Assembly (NCBI GenBank): GCA_015478585.1
Contig: JADMIM010000020.1
Coordinates: 1-44,976 of the forward strand
Origin: Thermaceae bacterium
GTDB taxonomy: Bacteria > Deinococcota > Deinococci > Deinococcales > Thermaceae
Length of the DNA: 44,976 nt
Reading direction: 5' to 3'
Position numbers and translations under genes: made by a program. Under the pieces are notes generated by a model, which was not told the DNA's origin, ran no database searches, and saw only the letters and a program-made list of their open reading frames with translations. Shown piece by piece: positions 24,889-33,619 of the stretch; the first letter of the stretch is position 1; each line of letters starts with the position of its first letter.

Positions 24889-25539
24889 TCACTTTGGCTC
24901 GAGCAGTGTCCCCTCGAGCCGCCCGAAGTCGCGGCCAAAGATAATCTTGACCGGGGTGCGCCGGGTATCCGGGCGATACCAGACTTCCACCAGCAAGCCC
25001 TCGCGGGCGAAGCGATATACCGTCAGGTCGCCGTTTTTGAACACCTCGAGGGTTCCCTGCGACAACTGGGAATAATCCACCAGGTTAACCGCGCGTACCT
25101 CGGGGTGCAGCCGGGCGTAATAGATCAGCGAGAGTTCGTCCAATACCTGTTCTATGGGGCTAAACCAGCCCGACACCTTGCCGCTGGGCTCGGTCACTTT
25201 GGCCGAAGAGCCCCCATCTTCGACCCGTGCGAAGGTGAGCCTGGTAGTGCCCTTGAGCGGCTCGGTGAGGTTGCGCCAGAAAGTGTCGTCATAAAAGTCT
25301 GGCCCCACCGTGCTGTCGGCCTCGAGGCCATAACCCGAAACCGCCGCGATGCCCTGGGTCTCGAGCCGCCCCCTAAACTTCCAGCCGCCATCCATCGGGC
25401 TGGCACTCAAGTAAAACTTGCCCACGCTTACCCCTTGCCAAGAAAGCTGGTAAGTCAGGCGCTCAGCCGTGGGCCAGGGCACGCTCTGGGAAAAGCCCAG
25501 CGAGGTCAGGACGAGGAGAACCAGCAGGGCGAGACGCAT
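24889..25539 (-). CDS. Secreted DUF3108 protein
   Basis: A 216-residue protein with a signal peptide (MRLALLVLLVLTSLGFSQ). The mature part begins ERLTYQLSWQGVSVGKFYLSA and includes FRGRLETQGIAAVSGYGLEADSTV and VWYRPDTRRTPVKIIF, typical of the DUF3108 family, which is predicted to be a beta-rich exported protein of unknown role. The ATG at 25539 was chosen for the signal peptide. It lies between the alanine dehydrogenase and hydrolase genes on the same strand, each with its own gap, so operon membership is unclear. Confidence 0.78.
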   Translation of the reverse strand: MRLALLVLLVLTSLGFSQSVPWPTAERLTYQLSWQGVSVGKFYLSASPMDGGWKFRGRLETQGIAAVSGYGLEADSTVGPDFYDDTFWRNLTEPLKGTTRLTFARVEDGGSSAKVTEPSGKVSGWFSPIEQVLDELSLIYYARLHPEVRAVNLVDYSQLSQGTLEVFKNGDLTVYRFAREGLLVEVWYRPDTRRTPVKIIFGRDFGRLEGTLLEPK

Positions 25540-25621
25540 AGGGTGGTTCCCAGGATAAGGCAGGAGCCGCACGAAGCCGGGGAAAAAGCAACCCTGAATG
25601 TAGGGCCAGGCTTGCCACAGC

Positions 25622-26728
25622 TCAGGCCAGCACCGCCTCGGCCTCGACAAAATCCATCCCAAAGGCCTCGGCCACACCCTGATAGGTCAGCTTTCCGGCG
25701 TAGGTGTTGAGCCCCTTTAGCAGGGCTGGGTCTTGGGACAGCACCTTCAGGCCGTGCTCGGCCAGGCGGAGTAGGTAGGGCAAGGTCTGGTTGGTGAGGG
25801 CGAAGGTAGACGTGCGCGGAACCGCACCGGGCATATTGGCCACCCCGTAGTGCACCACGCCGTCCACCACGTAGGTGGGGTTGGCGTGGGTGGTGGGGTG
25901 GATGGTTTCGACGCAGCCACCTTGGTCTACTGCCACATCCACGATGACCGAGGCTTCCTTCATGCTGGAAAGCATGTCCCGCGTGACCAGCTTGGGGGCC
26001 TTGGCTCCCGGAATCAGCACCCCACCAATCAGCAGGTCGGCGTGGCGCACCGAAGCGGCAATGTTGGCTTCGGTAGAGGCCAGGGTGATGAGCCGCCCAC
26101 CGAAGATATCGTCGAGGTATTGTTGGCGGTGTTTAGACAGCTCGAGGATCGTCACCTGGGCACCCATCCCCAGGGCAATCTTGGCGGCGTTGGTACCCAC
26201 CACCCCGCCCCCCAAAATCACTACGCTGGCCGGGGCCACGCCGGGTACTCCGCCCAAGAGCACCCCGCGCCCACCGTGAGGCTTCTCGAGGGCTGCTGCA
26301 CCCACCTGTGGGGCCATCCGCCCGGCCACCTCGCTCATGGGAACCAAAAGCGGCAGAGAACCATCGTGCTCCTGCACGGTCTCGTAGGCAATGGCGGTGG
26401 TGCGAGCACTTAGCAGTGCCCTGGTGAGCGGTTCGTCAGCAGCCAGGTGGAGATAGGTGAAGAGCATCAAATCCGGGCGCAGGTATTTATATTCCTCAGC
26501 GATGGGCTCTTTGACCTTCACCACCAGTTCTGCGCTCCAGACTTCTCCCACCGAGACCATTGATGCCCCGACCTTCTGGTATTCCGCGTCCGATAACCCC
26601 GAGCCTAAGCCCGCTCCGGCCTCGACCAAAACCTTGTGACCCCGTTTGGCCAGACTGATCACACCACCGGGGGCCAGGGCTACCCGGTTCTCGAGGGTCT
26701 TGATTTCTTTGGGAACTCCGATAGTCAT
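25622..26728 (-). CDS. ald: Alanine dehydrogenase
   Basis: A 368-residue NAD-dependent alanine dehydrogenase that interconverts alanine and pyruvate plus ammonia. Residues R15 (NRVALAPGG), K73 (KVKEP) and H94 (YLHLA) match the substrate-binding and catalytic residues of the family. The Rossmann motif VVILGGGVVGTNAAKIALGMGA lies near residues 168-190, and DVAVDQGGCVET near residue 268 carries the catalytic Asp. AAGGAGG precedes the ATG. Its start is 9 nt after the truB stop, so truB-ald are probably co-transcribed. Confidence 0.96.
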   Translation of the reverse strand: MTIGVPKEIKTLENRVALAPGGVISLAKRGHKVLVEAGAGLGSGLSDAEYQKVGASMVSVGEVWSAELVVKVKEPIAEEYKYLRPDLMLFTYLHLAADEPLTRALLSARTTAIAYETVQEHDGSLPLLVPMSEVAGRMAPQVGAAALEKPHGGRGVLLGGVPGVAPASVVILGGGVVGTNAAKIALGMGAQVTILELSKHRQQYLDDIFGGRLITLASTEANIAASVRHADLLIGGVLIPGAKAPKLVTRDMLSSMKEASVIVDVAVDQGGCVETIHPTTHANPTYVVDGVVHYGVANMPGAVPRTSTFALTNQTLPYLLRLAEHGLKVLSQDPALLKGLNTYAGKLTYQGVAEAFGMDFVEAEAVLA

Positions 26729-26737
26729 AAAGCCTCC

Positions 26738-27673
26738 TTAGTGAGAGTACTCCTTGAACACCCGCTTAATCTTGAGCTTGAACCCGTCACCCTCAGCCAC
26801 TGCCACCAGCTTGCGCTTGGGGCCAAGCAGGGCCACCAGACCCTTAGCCGGTATGGGCAGCGGCACGCCCTCCATGACCCGCTTGACCTCGGTGTGGGAA
26901 AGCTCCACGCTGGGGCAGGAAAGCGCCTCGAGCACGTCCAGTTCTTTTTTGACATCCAGGGTTTGGGCCTTCTGGGCCTGCTCGAGACCAATCTTCCCCA
27001 CCCTGGTGCGCACCAACCCCGACAAGAAGGCTTTGCTGCCGAGTTGCTCGCCCAAGTCCCGAGCAAAAGCCCGCACATAGGTTCCCGAGCCCACCACCAG
27101 GCGAATCACAGCCGTTGGATACGCCCCCAGCGAGCGGGGCAACTGAGCCTTGCGGCTACCCGCCAGATGCCAGCCGGTTGCCGAGGGGGCAATGGGATGG
27201 GCTAGCGGGGCTGGGTCGTAGGCCAGCAGGGTGGCCTCGAGGTATTTGACCGGGCGCGGCAGCAGTTCCAGGGCTTCGCCCTTGCGGGCAGCCTCGTAGG
27301 CTTTGACCCCCCCCACCTTGACAGCGGAATAGGCTGGGGGAATCTGAAGGGTGAGGGCCATGAACCCTCCCAAAGCCGCTTCGACCTCGCGCCTCGAGGG
27401 CCGCCGGGCAACTTCCTCGAGAATTGGGCCTTCCGCGTCCAGGGTGGGGGTAGTAGCCCCAAACGAGACCCAGGCCAGATACTCCTTGTCCTCGGCTGAC
27501 AAAAACGGAACCAGCTTGGTGGAGTTATCTACCGCCAGAATCAGCACCCCCGTAGCGAGGGGGTCGAGGGTACCGGTGTGCCCCACCCGGCGGGTATTGA
27601 GGTGCTTGCGCACAATATCAACCACGTCGTGAGAGGTGCGGTTTAGCGGTTTGTCAATGGCATACAGGGCCAT
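26738..27673 (-). CDS. truB: tRNA pseudouridine-55 synthase
   Basis: A 311-residue TruB, which makes pseudouridine 55 in the T loop of tRNAs. The catalytic Asp is D37 in RRVGHTGTLDPLATGVL; other motifs are LAWVSFGATTPTLDAEGP, QIPPAYSAVKVGGVKAYEAARKG and VVGSGTYVRAFARDLGEQLG. The C-terminus carries a PUA-like domain (residues 240-311). TAGAAT lies 9 nt before the ATG, a near-leaderless promoter. It is followed closely by ald. Confidence 0.96.
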   Translation of the reverse strand: MALYAIDKPLNRTSHDVVDIVRKHLNTRRVGHTGTLDPLATGVLILAVDNSTKLVPFLSAEDKEYLAWVSFGATTPTLDAEGPILEEVARRPSRREVEAALGGFMALTLQIPPAYSAVKVGGVKAYEAARKGEALELLPRPVKYLEATLLAYDPAPLAHPIAPSATGWHLAGSRKAQLPRSLGAYPTAVIRLVVGSGTYVRAFARDLGEQLGSKAFLSGLVRTRVGKIGLEQAQKAQTLDVKKELDVLEALSCPSVELSHTEVKRVMEGVPLPIPAKGLVALLGPKRKLVAVAEGDGFKLKIKRVFKEYSH

Positions 27674-27743
27674 GCAAAGCGGATTCTACCGCGTTTCCCA
27701 TAATTACGACATAAAAGTACAACGCCCTTGGTCTGTAAGCGGG

Positions 27744-27879
27744 TTGCGTCCTGAACAACATTCTTTAATGGGGTAATTGTGTCGTCCTGGTTTAGCTTTT
27801 TGGCCTTCAGTGTTTTGCCCGCAGTTTTTAGCCTAAGACGTACGAGGTAAGACGGTCTTTAGCGTTTTGCTCTCCACCC
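27744..27879 (-). repeat. Family I dispersed repeat, copy C
   Basis: On the minus strand from the stop of the acidic hypothetical gene: GAGGGTGGAGAGCAAAACGC, a GTCTTACCTCGTACGTCTTA block, low-complexity units, then AAAAAGCTAAACCAGGACGA, CACAATTACCCC and TTCAGGACGCAA. Same element order as copies A and B, with lower identity. It lies between the hypothetical gene and the truB promoter. Confidence 0.65.
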
Positions 27880-28317
27880 TCACTCGATAATCCCATAGTT
27901 GTAGCTGTCCGAGCGCTTGTGCTTGTTAACCACAGCCCACCAGCGATGTCCCGACAGCGAGGGCATCTCGAGCAGAAACACCCAGTATTTGTCGAGGCTC
28001 TCGCCCCCATCGGGCTGGATGGGGCTTTGGGGTGTAATCAGGGTGAAGGTGGAGTCCCCGGCGTTCATGAAGTCACGCACGGCAGCCTGGAGTTCTTCGC
28101 GCTCGGGCTCCTCGGAGAGGTCGTAGGCCGAAGGGTCGGCCTCAATGAGCCCTAGGGGGCTTTCCTCGTCATCACTGTTTTCGATAAAGCTGCAAATCGC
28201 CAGGTCTACGACCTCGAGCAGACCAACTTCATCGGCCATGTCGTCAGGAATTTCTACAGCGAGGTCGGGCACCTCGAGGGTTTTGAGCAAACGTTCGATT
28301 TGTTGATGCAGGGCCAT
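27880..28317 (-). CDS. Acidic hypothetical protein
   Basis: A 145-residue acidic protein with clusters of Asp/Glu ([29 protein letters not shown]) and an aromatic C-terminal half ([36 protein letters not shown]). No signal peptide, membrane segment or known catalytic motif is seen, and I do not recognise the family. It may be a small soluble protein that binds a basic partner. TACACT lies 13 nt before the ATG. The stop codon is followed at once by repeat family I copy C. Confidence 0.7.
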   Translation of the reverse strand: MALHQQIERLLKTLEVPDLAVEIPDDMADEVGLLEVVDLAICSFIENSDDEESPLGLIEADPSAYDLSEEPEREELQAAVRDFMNAGDSTFTLITPQSPIQPDGGESLDKYWVFLLEMPSLSGHRWWAVVNKHKRSDSYNYGIIE

Positions 28318-28364
28318 AAAAACCGCCCACAGTGTATCAGAGAAATGACCCCAAAGCGGGCTTT

Positions 28365-28430
28365 AGGTGAAAGGTCGAATACCCAAACCCCGTCTTGACC
28401 TTAGACTTCCGACTTCTTTTGCCGCAAACA
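28365..28430. repeat. GTCGAA/GACCTTAGACTTCC microrepeat
   Basis: Degenerate units AAAGGTCGAATACC, GTCTTGACCTTAGAC and TTCCGACTTC, similar to 15829-15905 and 5573-5600. It lies between two minus-strand genes; no other feature is visible in the gap. Confidence 0.4.
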
Positions 28431-28447
28431 GTTGACGATTGCCACCC

Positions 28448-28975
28448 CTACTTCTTGTACCGCTCGAGGCAGGCTTGTATCTCGGCGTGGGCTGCTGCCT
28501 TGTCTTTCCAACCGGTAATCTTGACCCACTTGCCCTTGTGGGCCTCCAAGGCTTTGTAGGTCTCGAAGAAGTTCTGGATTTCGTTTTTGAAGGCTTGGGG
28601 CAGGTCTGAGAGGTCGTGCAGGTGGTCGAAGCGGGGGTCTTCGGCTACCACGCCCAGAATCTTGGCATCGCCGCCCTTTTCGTCCTGCATGTCCACCATA
28701 CCCAGCACCCGCACGTCCACTACCACGCCAGGCAGCAGCGCGTAGGTAGAGAGAATCAGGCCATCCAGGGGGTCGCCATCTTCAGCCAGGGTGGAGGGAA
28801 TGAAGCCGTAATCACCGGGATAGAACTGTGTGCTGGGCAGCACTCGGTCAAGTTTGATGGCCTCCAACTCGGGGTCGTATTCGTACTTGTTGCTGCTACC
28901 ACGGGGGATTTCGATAACCATGTGGACGACCTGGGGAGCTTTCTTGCCTGCGGGAAGATTCTTCAGGTTTGCCAT
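28448..28975 (-). CDS. ppa: Inorganic pyrophosphatase
   Basis: A 175-residue soluble family I pyrophosphatase that hydrolyses PPi and so drives biosynthetic reactions. The signature EDGDPLDGLIL near residues 64-74 and DEKGGDAKILGVVAEDPRF near residues 98-116 supply the metal-binding Asp residues. VIEIPRGSSNKYEYDPE near residue 22 contains the Lys/Glu substrate contacts. Length matches the hexameric bacterial enzyme. It starts with ATG and has no close operon partner. Confidence 0.97.
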   Translation of the reverse strand: MANLKNLPAGKKAPQVVHMVIEIPRGSSNKYEYDPELEAIKLDRVLPSTQFYPGDYGFIPSTLAEDGDPLDGLILSTYALLPGVVVDVRVLGMVDMQDEKGGDAKILGVVAEDPRFDHLHDLSDLPQAFKNEIQNFFETYKALEAHKGKWVKITGWKDKAAAHAEIQACLERYKK

Positions 28976-29073
28976 AGCGTCCTACATTCTTACATCTATG
29001 CTTCTTTTCATAAATCCCTTGGCGCTCCTGGAATCCTTGACTCGGCCCAGGCCAGCCCCTACGATTTCAGTTA

Positions 29074-29245
29074 AGCCTGCTGGTCGGGGTAGAAGTCGCT
29101 AAATGGCTGACCGCAGGCCCAGTTCCCGGGTCAGGCCACGGCTTGCAGAGCTACCCGCCACATAACCGGGAAGGCTCTGCAAAGCATATCAACCGTCCCA
29201 GAGTCCGCTAGGCACAGCACCCCGACTTGGGAGAGAACCGCTCTA
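29074..29245 (+). promoter_or_regulatory. Highly structured leader upstream of the metY-like gene
   Basis: Four stems can be drawn. GCCTGC-T-GGTC (29075-29085) with GACCGCAGGC (29109-29118); the competing GGCTGACC (29105-29112) with GGTCAGGCC (29129-29137); TTGCAGAGC (29143-29151) with GCTCTGCAA (29174-29182), extended by GC on both sides of a bulge; and TCCCAGAGTC (29196-29205) with GACTTGGGA (29224-29232). The first two share the GACC arm and exclude each other. No known riboswitch class was recognised. Confidence 0.45.
29233..29245 (-). repeat. Family II repeat end (TAGAGCGGTTCTC)
   Basis: Minus-strand copy just upstream of the metY-like gene. Together with the plus-strand copy at 30525 it brackets that gene with two outward-facing ends. 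Confidence 0.5.
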
Positions 29246-29246
29246 G

Positions 29247-30524
<1,278 letters not shown>

Positions 30525-30527
<3 letters not shown>

Positions 30528-30565
30528 AGCGGTTTTCGGAAAGAATTTTGGGCTGGCCTAAATAT
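30525..30565 (+). repeat. Family II repeat (TAGAGCGGTTTTC...), supplies a stop codon
   Basis: TAGAGCGGTTTTCGGAAAGA followed by ATTTTGGGCTGGCC; the same series of blocks is seen in reverse complement from 909 downward. The first TAG is the stop codon of the metY-like gene. Confidence 0.6.
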
Positions 30566-30598
30566 ATCCGTGCCCTTCTGGACGGCCTTTCCTGAACC

Positions 30599-31105
30599 TC
30601 AGAACCGGGCTGGGTTCCACCAGTGCAGGGCCAGCCCACTCTGGGCCAACAAAGCCAGCCCGACCAATATCCCTACCCCATCCACCGGCTCGGCTGCGCC
30701 AGCCAGCCAGCCGATGGAACTGGGAGCGGGAAGGCCAGTGGTGCGGGTCAAAAAGTATAGCAGTGCAGTGAGCAGCGCCACCCACCCGGCGAACCCCACC
30801 AAAAGCCGGGCCTGGCGCGGGGAAAGCTGCCCCCCCTGCATGAAGCTCAGCATCAGCAGCAAAAAGCCTATCGTCATCAGCAAACAGATACCCACCAGCA
30901 TGAGCTGGGCGTAGAAAAAAGCCTGGGGCTGCTCGAGCAGCAATTCGTTGGTGCTAATCGCCCCACACGGTCCCCCACCCAGAGGCGTACCCGACCAGCC
31001 CAGCAGTTGCAGGGCGAAAGGTACAAACATCAGGCCGATGAGCAGGCGAGGCTCGAGCTGGGAGGTCTTCATCATGTAGGCCAAGGGTCTTCCCCCCACC
31101 CTCAC
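30599..31105 (-). CDS. Four-helix membrane protein at the end of the ba3 oxidase operon
   Basis: A 168-residue hydrophobic protein with four predicted membrane helices (about residues 20-38, 62-86, 100-120, 138-158) and a short Gly/Pro loop (GTPLGGGPCGAIST). It follows directly on the stop codon of subunit I (TGA, then GTG), so it is probably the last gene of the oxidase operon and may help assembly or be an accessory subunit. I do not recognise the family. GTG at 31105 is used for the start; ATG at 31075 or 31072 is equally possible as the first helix begins after them. Confidence 0.6.
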   Translation of the reverse strand: MRVGGRPLAYMMKTSQLEPRLLIGLMFVPFALQLLGWSGTPLGGGPCGAISTNELLLEQPQAFFYAQLMLVGICLLMTIGFLLLMLSFMQGGQLSPRQARLLVGFAGWVALLTALLYFLTRTTGLPAPSSIGWLAGAAEPVDGVGILVGLALLAQSGLALHWWNPARF

Positions 31106-32791
31106 TCACCACAAGCGCTGTCCCGGAACCGGATTGAGGTGGGTTAGCATCTGGAATAACACCGGGCCATAGGCCAAAACTACCAACACTACCGCCACTC
31201 CAAACCAAAACCACACCCGCTCGGTGAGGGCTGCCAGACCGCTGCCCTGGGGGCCAGAAATGACCTGAGTAAACGGAACTTCAGCCATCACTTGGCTGGG
31301 TTCATGGCGAGATTGGAGAGCGGTGGCGAAAATCACGTAGAAGAAGAAAATGATGGCGATGGTGAGGATAATCCCGGAGATGGCATTGAGGGCCATCCAG
31401 ACCCCGCTCTGCTTGTAGGCTTCCATGGCGGCGGGGGAGCCCGAGATAAAGGCCCGGCGGGGAATCTGGTAGAGCCAGCCCATCCAGTGCAGGGCGAAGG
31501 TCATGATGAACATCCCCAAAAACCACAGCCACTGCGAGGCCACCGCATACCCCTCGCCCACCAGCCGCTTGCCGGTGAGGTGGGGAATCAGCCAGAAGGC
31601 CGTGCCCATCGCTCCCATCGTGACCAGGGTGGCCACTTGCAGGTGGAAGTGTCCGGGAATCCAGGTGGTGTTGTGGATACCCTGGTTGAGGGTAAAACTG
31701 GCATTGACCATGCCACCCGCCCCACCGGGGATAAAGGCCAGCAGGCCCAGCAAAAACGACAACACCGTGGGGTTATTCCAGGGCAGGGCTTTGATCCAGC
31801 CAAACCAGCCTTGGCCGCCTCGAGCCCGCCCAGCATTTTCCAGCGAAGCCGCCAGGGTAAAAGCGGTAATCAGGCTGGGCACGGCTACCATCATGGTCAG
31901 CACCATGTGGATGAACTTCCAGGCCGGGGCAATGCCGGGGTCGGAGAACTGGTGGTGGAAGCCTACCGGGATCGAGAACAGCAAAAACAGCAAGAACACC
32001 AGCCGGGCCAGGGGGTCGGAAATTAGCTTGCCTCCGGCCAGCCGGGGCAGGGTGGTATAGGCCAGAGTGTAGACCGGCAGCAGCCAGAAATACACGATGG
32101 GGTGGCCGGTAAACCAGAACAGGGTGCGCATCAGCAGGGGGTCTACCCCACCAATCAGGCCGGTAGACCAGGGAATCAGGAAAACCGCCACCTCGACCAC
32201 CAGCCCCAGCGAACACAGCCACCACATCAGCCAGAAAGTAACTGCCATGTAGGTGGCAAGGGGGGTGATTTGGCCGGGGTTTCGCCGCTTCCAGCGCATC
32301 CACATCTCTAGGGTGAGGTATACCGTAACCCAGCTCGAGAGCACGAAGATGGCCGCCCCCACGTAGAAAGCCCAGTGGGCCTGTAGCGGCGGGTAGAAGG
32401 TGTAGAGCACCGAGGCCGCGTTCGCCAGAATCGGCAGGGCGGTGATAAGCAAGCCCACCAGGGCCATCCACCAGGAGACCCAGGCCAGCGTCATGTTGGG
32501 GCGCAGCCCGAGTTCCCTCGAGGGCAAGTAGAGCATCACTGCCTGTCCAAAAAGCTGGGTAAAGACAATCGCGTTGAGCACCCCGTGGATGGTCAGGCCC
32601 TGGTAGTACGACTGTACCAGCGGTTTGAGAAAGGTGTAGAGGTTAATGCCCGCATAGTTGAAAGCCTGCAAGGGGCCAAAGAGGGTTCCCACCAACAGCG
32701 CAGCAAAACCCAGCATCAGCATGTACAGGGTGAGCTTTTTCTCCGGGGCCAGGGCATAGGCATCTATTTTGGAAGGGGTCAGGACAGCCAT
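31106..32791 (-). CDS. cbaA: ba3-type cytochrome c oxidase subunit I
   Basis: A 561-residue subunit I of the B-type heme-copper oxidase family, close in length to Thermus thermophilus CbaA. It has about 13 membrane helices. The heme b ligand is H69 in GLTIHGVLNAIVF; GHPIVYFWLLPVY holds the CuB His and the crosslinked Tyr, GFHHQF the CuB His pair, and GHFHLQVATLV the heme a3 and b histidines. It reduces oxygen to water and pumps protons at low oxygen levels. The ATG at 32791 follows GAGGAG and lies 2 nt after the stop of subunit II. The longer frame to 32857 overlaps subunit II and is rejected. Confidence 0.95.
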   Translation of the reverse strand: MAVLTPSKIDAYALAPEKKLTLYMLMLGFAALLVGTLFGPLQAFNYAGINLYTFLKPLVQSYYQGLTIHGVLNAIVFTQLFGQAVMLYLPSRELGLRPNMTLAWVSWWMALVGLLITALPILANAASVLYTFYPPLQAHWAFYVGAAIFVLSSWVTVYLTLEMWMRWKRRNPGQITPLATYMAVTFWLMWWLCSLGLVVEVAVFLIPWSTGLIGGVDPLLMRTLFWFTGHPIVYFWLLPVYTLAYTTLPRLAGGKLISDPLARLVFLLFLLFSIPVGFHHQFSDPGIAPAWKFIHMVLTMMVAVPSLITAFTLAASLENAGRARGGQGWFGWIKALPWNNPTVLSFLLGLLAFIPGGAGGMVNASFTLNQGIHNTTWIPGHFHLQVATLVTMGAMGTAFWLIPHLTGKRLVGEGYAVASQWLWFLGMFIMTFALHWMGWLYQIPRRAFISGSPAAMEAYKQSGVWMALNAISGIILTIAIIFFFYVIFATALQSRHEPSQVMAEVPFTQVISGPQGSGLAALTERVWFWFGVAVVLVVLAYGPVLFQMLTHLNPVPGQRLW

Positions 32792-32793
32792 CG

Positions 32794-33273
32794 TCACTCC
32801 TCGACAGTAATTTTGGAAATCATGCTGGCATGGCCGATTCCACAGTATTCGTTGCACAGGATGCGGTATTCTCCGGTCTGGTTGAATACCTGACTAACCT
32901 TGGCAATCTCGCCCGGAATCACCTCCACATTGATGTTGGTGCGCTCGATATTGAAACCGTGCAGCACATCCGGGCTGGTGATATAAAAAGTCACTTTGGC
33001 CCCCTTCTTGACCCGGATATCGGCAGGCAAGTAGCCAAAGGCGAAAGCCTGCATATAGACCACGTAGTCCCGGCCCACTTTTTCTACCCTGGGGTTGGCA
33101 AACTCGCCCTGAGTACGCACCTCGCTGGCATTAACCTGACCTACCGCAAGGGGAATGCTGCCCCGGCTGCTGACCAGGGTATAGCCGATCAGCAAGATAA
33201 ATACCACGATCATGCCCAGGCCGAAGAAAATCCAGGCCCGCTCGTACCGCTCGATGATGGAATGGTCGTCCAT
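32794..33273 (-). CDS. cbaB: ba3-type cytochrome c oxidase subunit II (CuA)
   Basis: A 159-residue subunit II with one N-terminal membrane helix (residues 13-35) and a cupredoxin domain outside the membrane. The binuclear CuA site is complete: H105 (LHGF), C140, E142, C144, H148 and M151 (CNEYCGIGHASM). It takes electrons from cytochrome c552-type donors and passes them to subunit I. The short length and single helix match the ba3 type, not the aa3 type. It starts 2 nt after the stop of the subunit IIa gene. Confidence 0.95.
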   Translation of the reverse strand: MDDHSIIERYERAWIFFGLGMIVVFILLIGYTLVSSRGSIPLAVGQVNASEVRTQGEFANPRVEKVGRDYVVYMQAFAFGYLPADIRVKKGAKVTFYITSPDVLHGFNIERTNINVEVIPGEIAKVSQVFNQTGEYRILCNEYCGIGHASMISKITVEE

Positions 33274-33275
33274 GT

Positions 33276-33389
33276 TTACCCCCGTGTCAGGTGCAAGAAA
33301 TAGGTGAATAGCCAGAAGGTCAGGATAAAAAGCGTCAATACCCCAACCACCAACAAAGCTCCAATGGGCCGCTTTTCCTCCTGTTTCAT
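33276..33389 (-). CDS. ba3-type cytochrome c oxidase subunit IIa
   Basis: A 37-residue single-helix protein, MKQEEKRPIGALLVVGVLTL followed by FILTFWLFTYFLHLTRG. It matches the 34-residue subunit IIa of the Thermus ba3 oxidase in size, in the charged N-terminus (EEK/P), the GAL start of the helix and the terminal RG. In the crystal structure of that enzyme this helix replaces one lost from subunit II. AGGAG stands before the ATG at 33389. It is the first gene of the operon; the next two junctions have only 2-nt gaps. Confidence 0.92.
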   Translation of the reverse strand: MKQEEKRPIGALLVVGVLTLFILTFWLFTYFLHLTRG

Positions 33390-33539
33390 GGGTTCTCCTT
33401 TGACTGATGGGCTGATGCAGGCTGGGCCGAAGTTCGCTGGATAGCCATGCGCTCGAGGCTAGGTTTTAGCAATTACCAAAGCATTACCACTAACCTCGGG
33501 ATCCTCGAGCAAATCAATAGCCCCCCATCCAGCTTGAAA

Positions 33540-33554
33540 TTGATGACTCATCAA
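33540..33554. promoter_or_regulatory. Candidate operator TTGATGA-C-TCATCAA
   Basis: A perfect 15-bp palindrome in the divergent region between the ba3 oxidase operon and the phosphoesterase gene. The arms TTGAT and ATCAA are those of FNR-type sites, but the spacing is 5 bp rather than 4. An oxygen-responsive CRP/FNR regulator would suit a low-oxygen oxidase; this is inference. Confidence 0.4.
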
Positions 33555-33607
33555 AAATACCGCCTGAGATACCTCCTCGTCAAAGCCTTCTCAGACTGAC
33601 CTCGGGG

Positions 33608-33613
33608 TATGCT
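33608..33613 (+). promoter_or_regulatory. -10 box (TATGCT), leaderless spacing
   Basis: TATGCT ends 6 nt before the ATG at 33620. No ribosome binding site is seen, which agrees with a leaderless mRNA. Confidence 0.55.
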
Positions 33614-33619
33614 CTAGCC

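Noticed and set aside
24793-25710. Plus-strand frame of 305 codons across the DUF3108 gene
   Set aside because: Arg/Pro/His-rich shadow; the minus strand has two proteins with signal peptides in this stretch.
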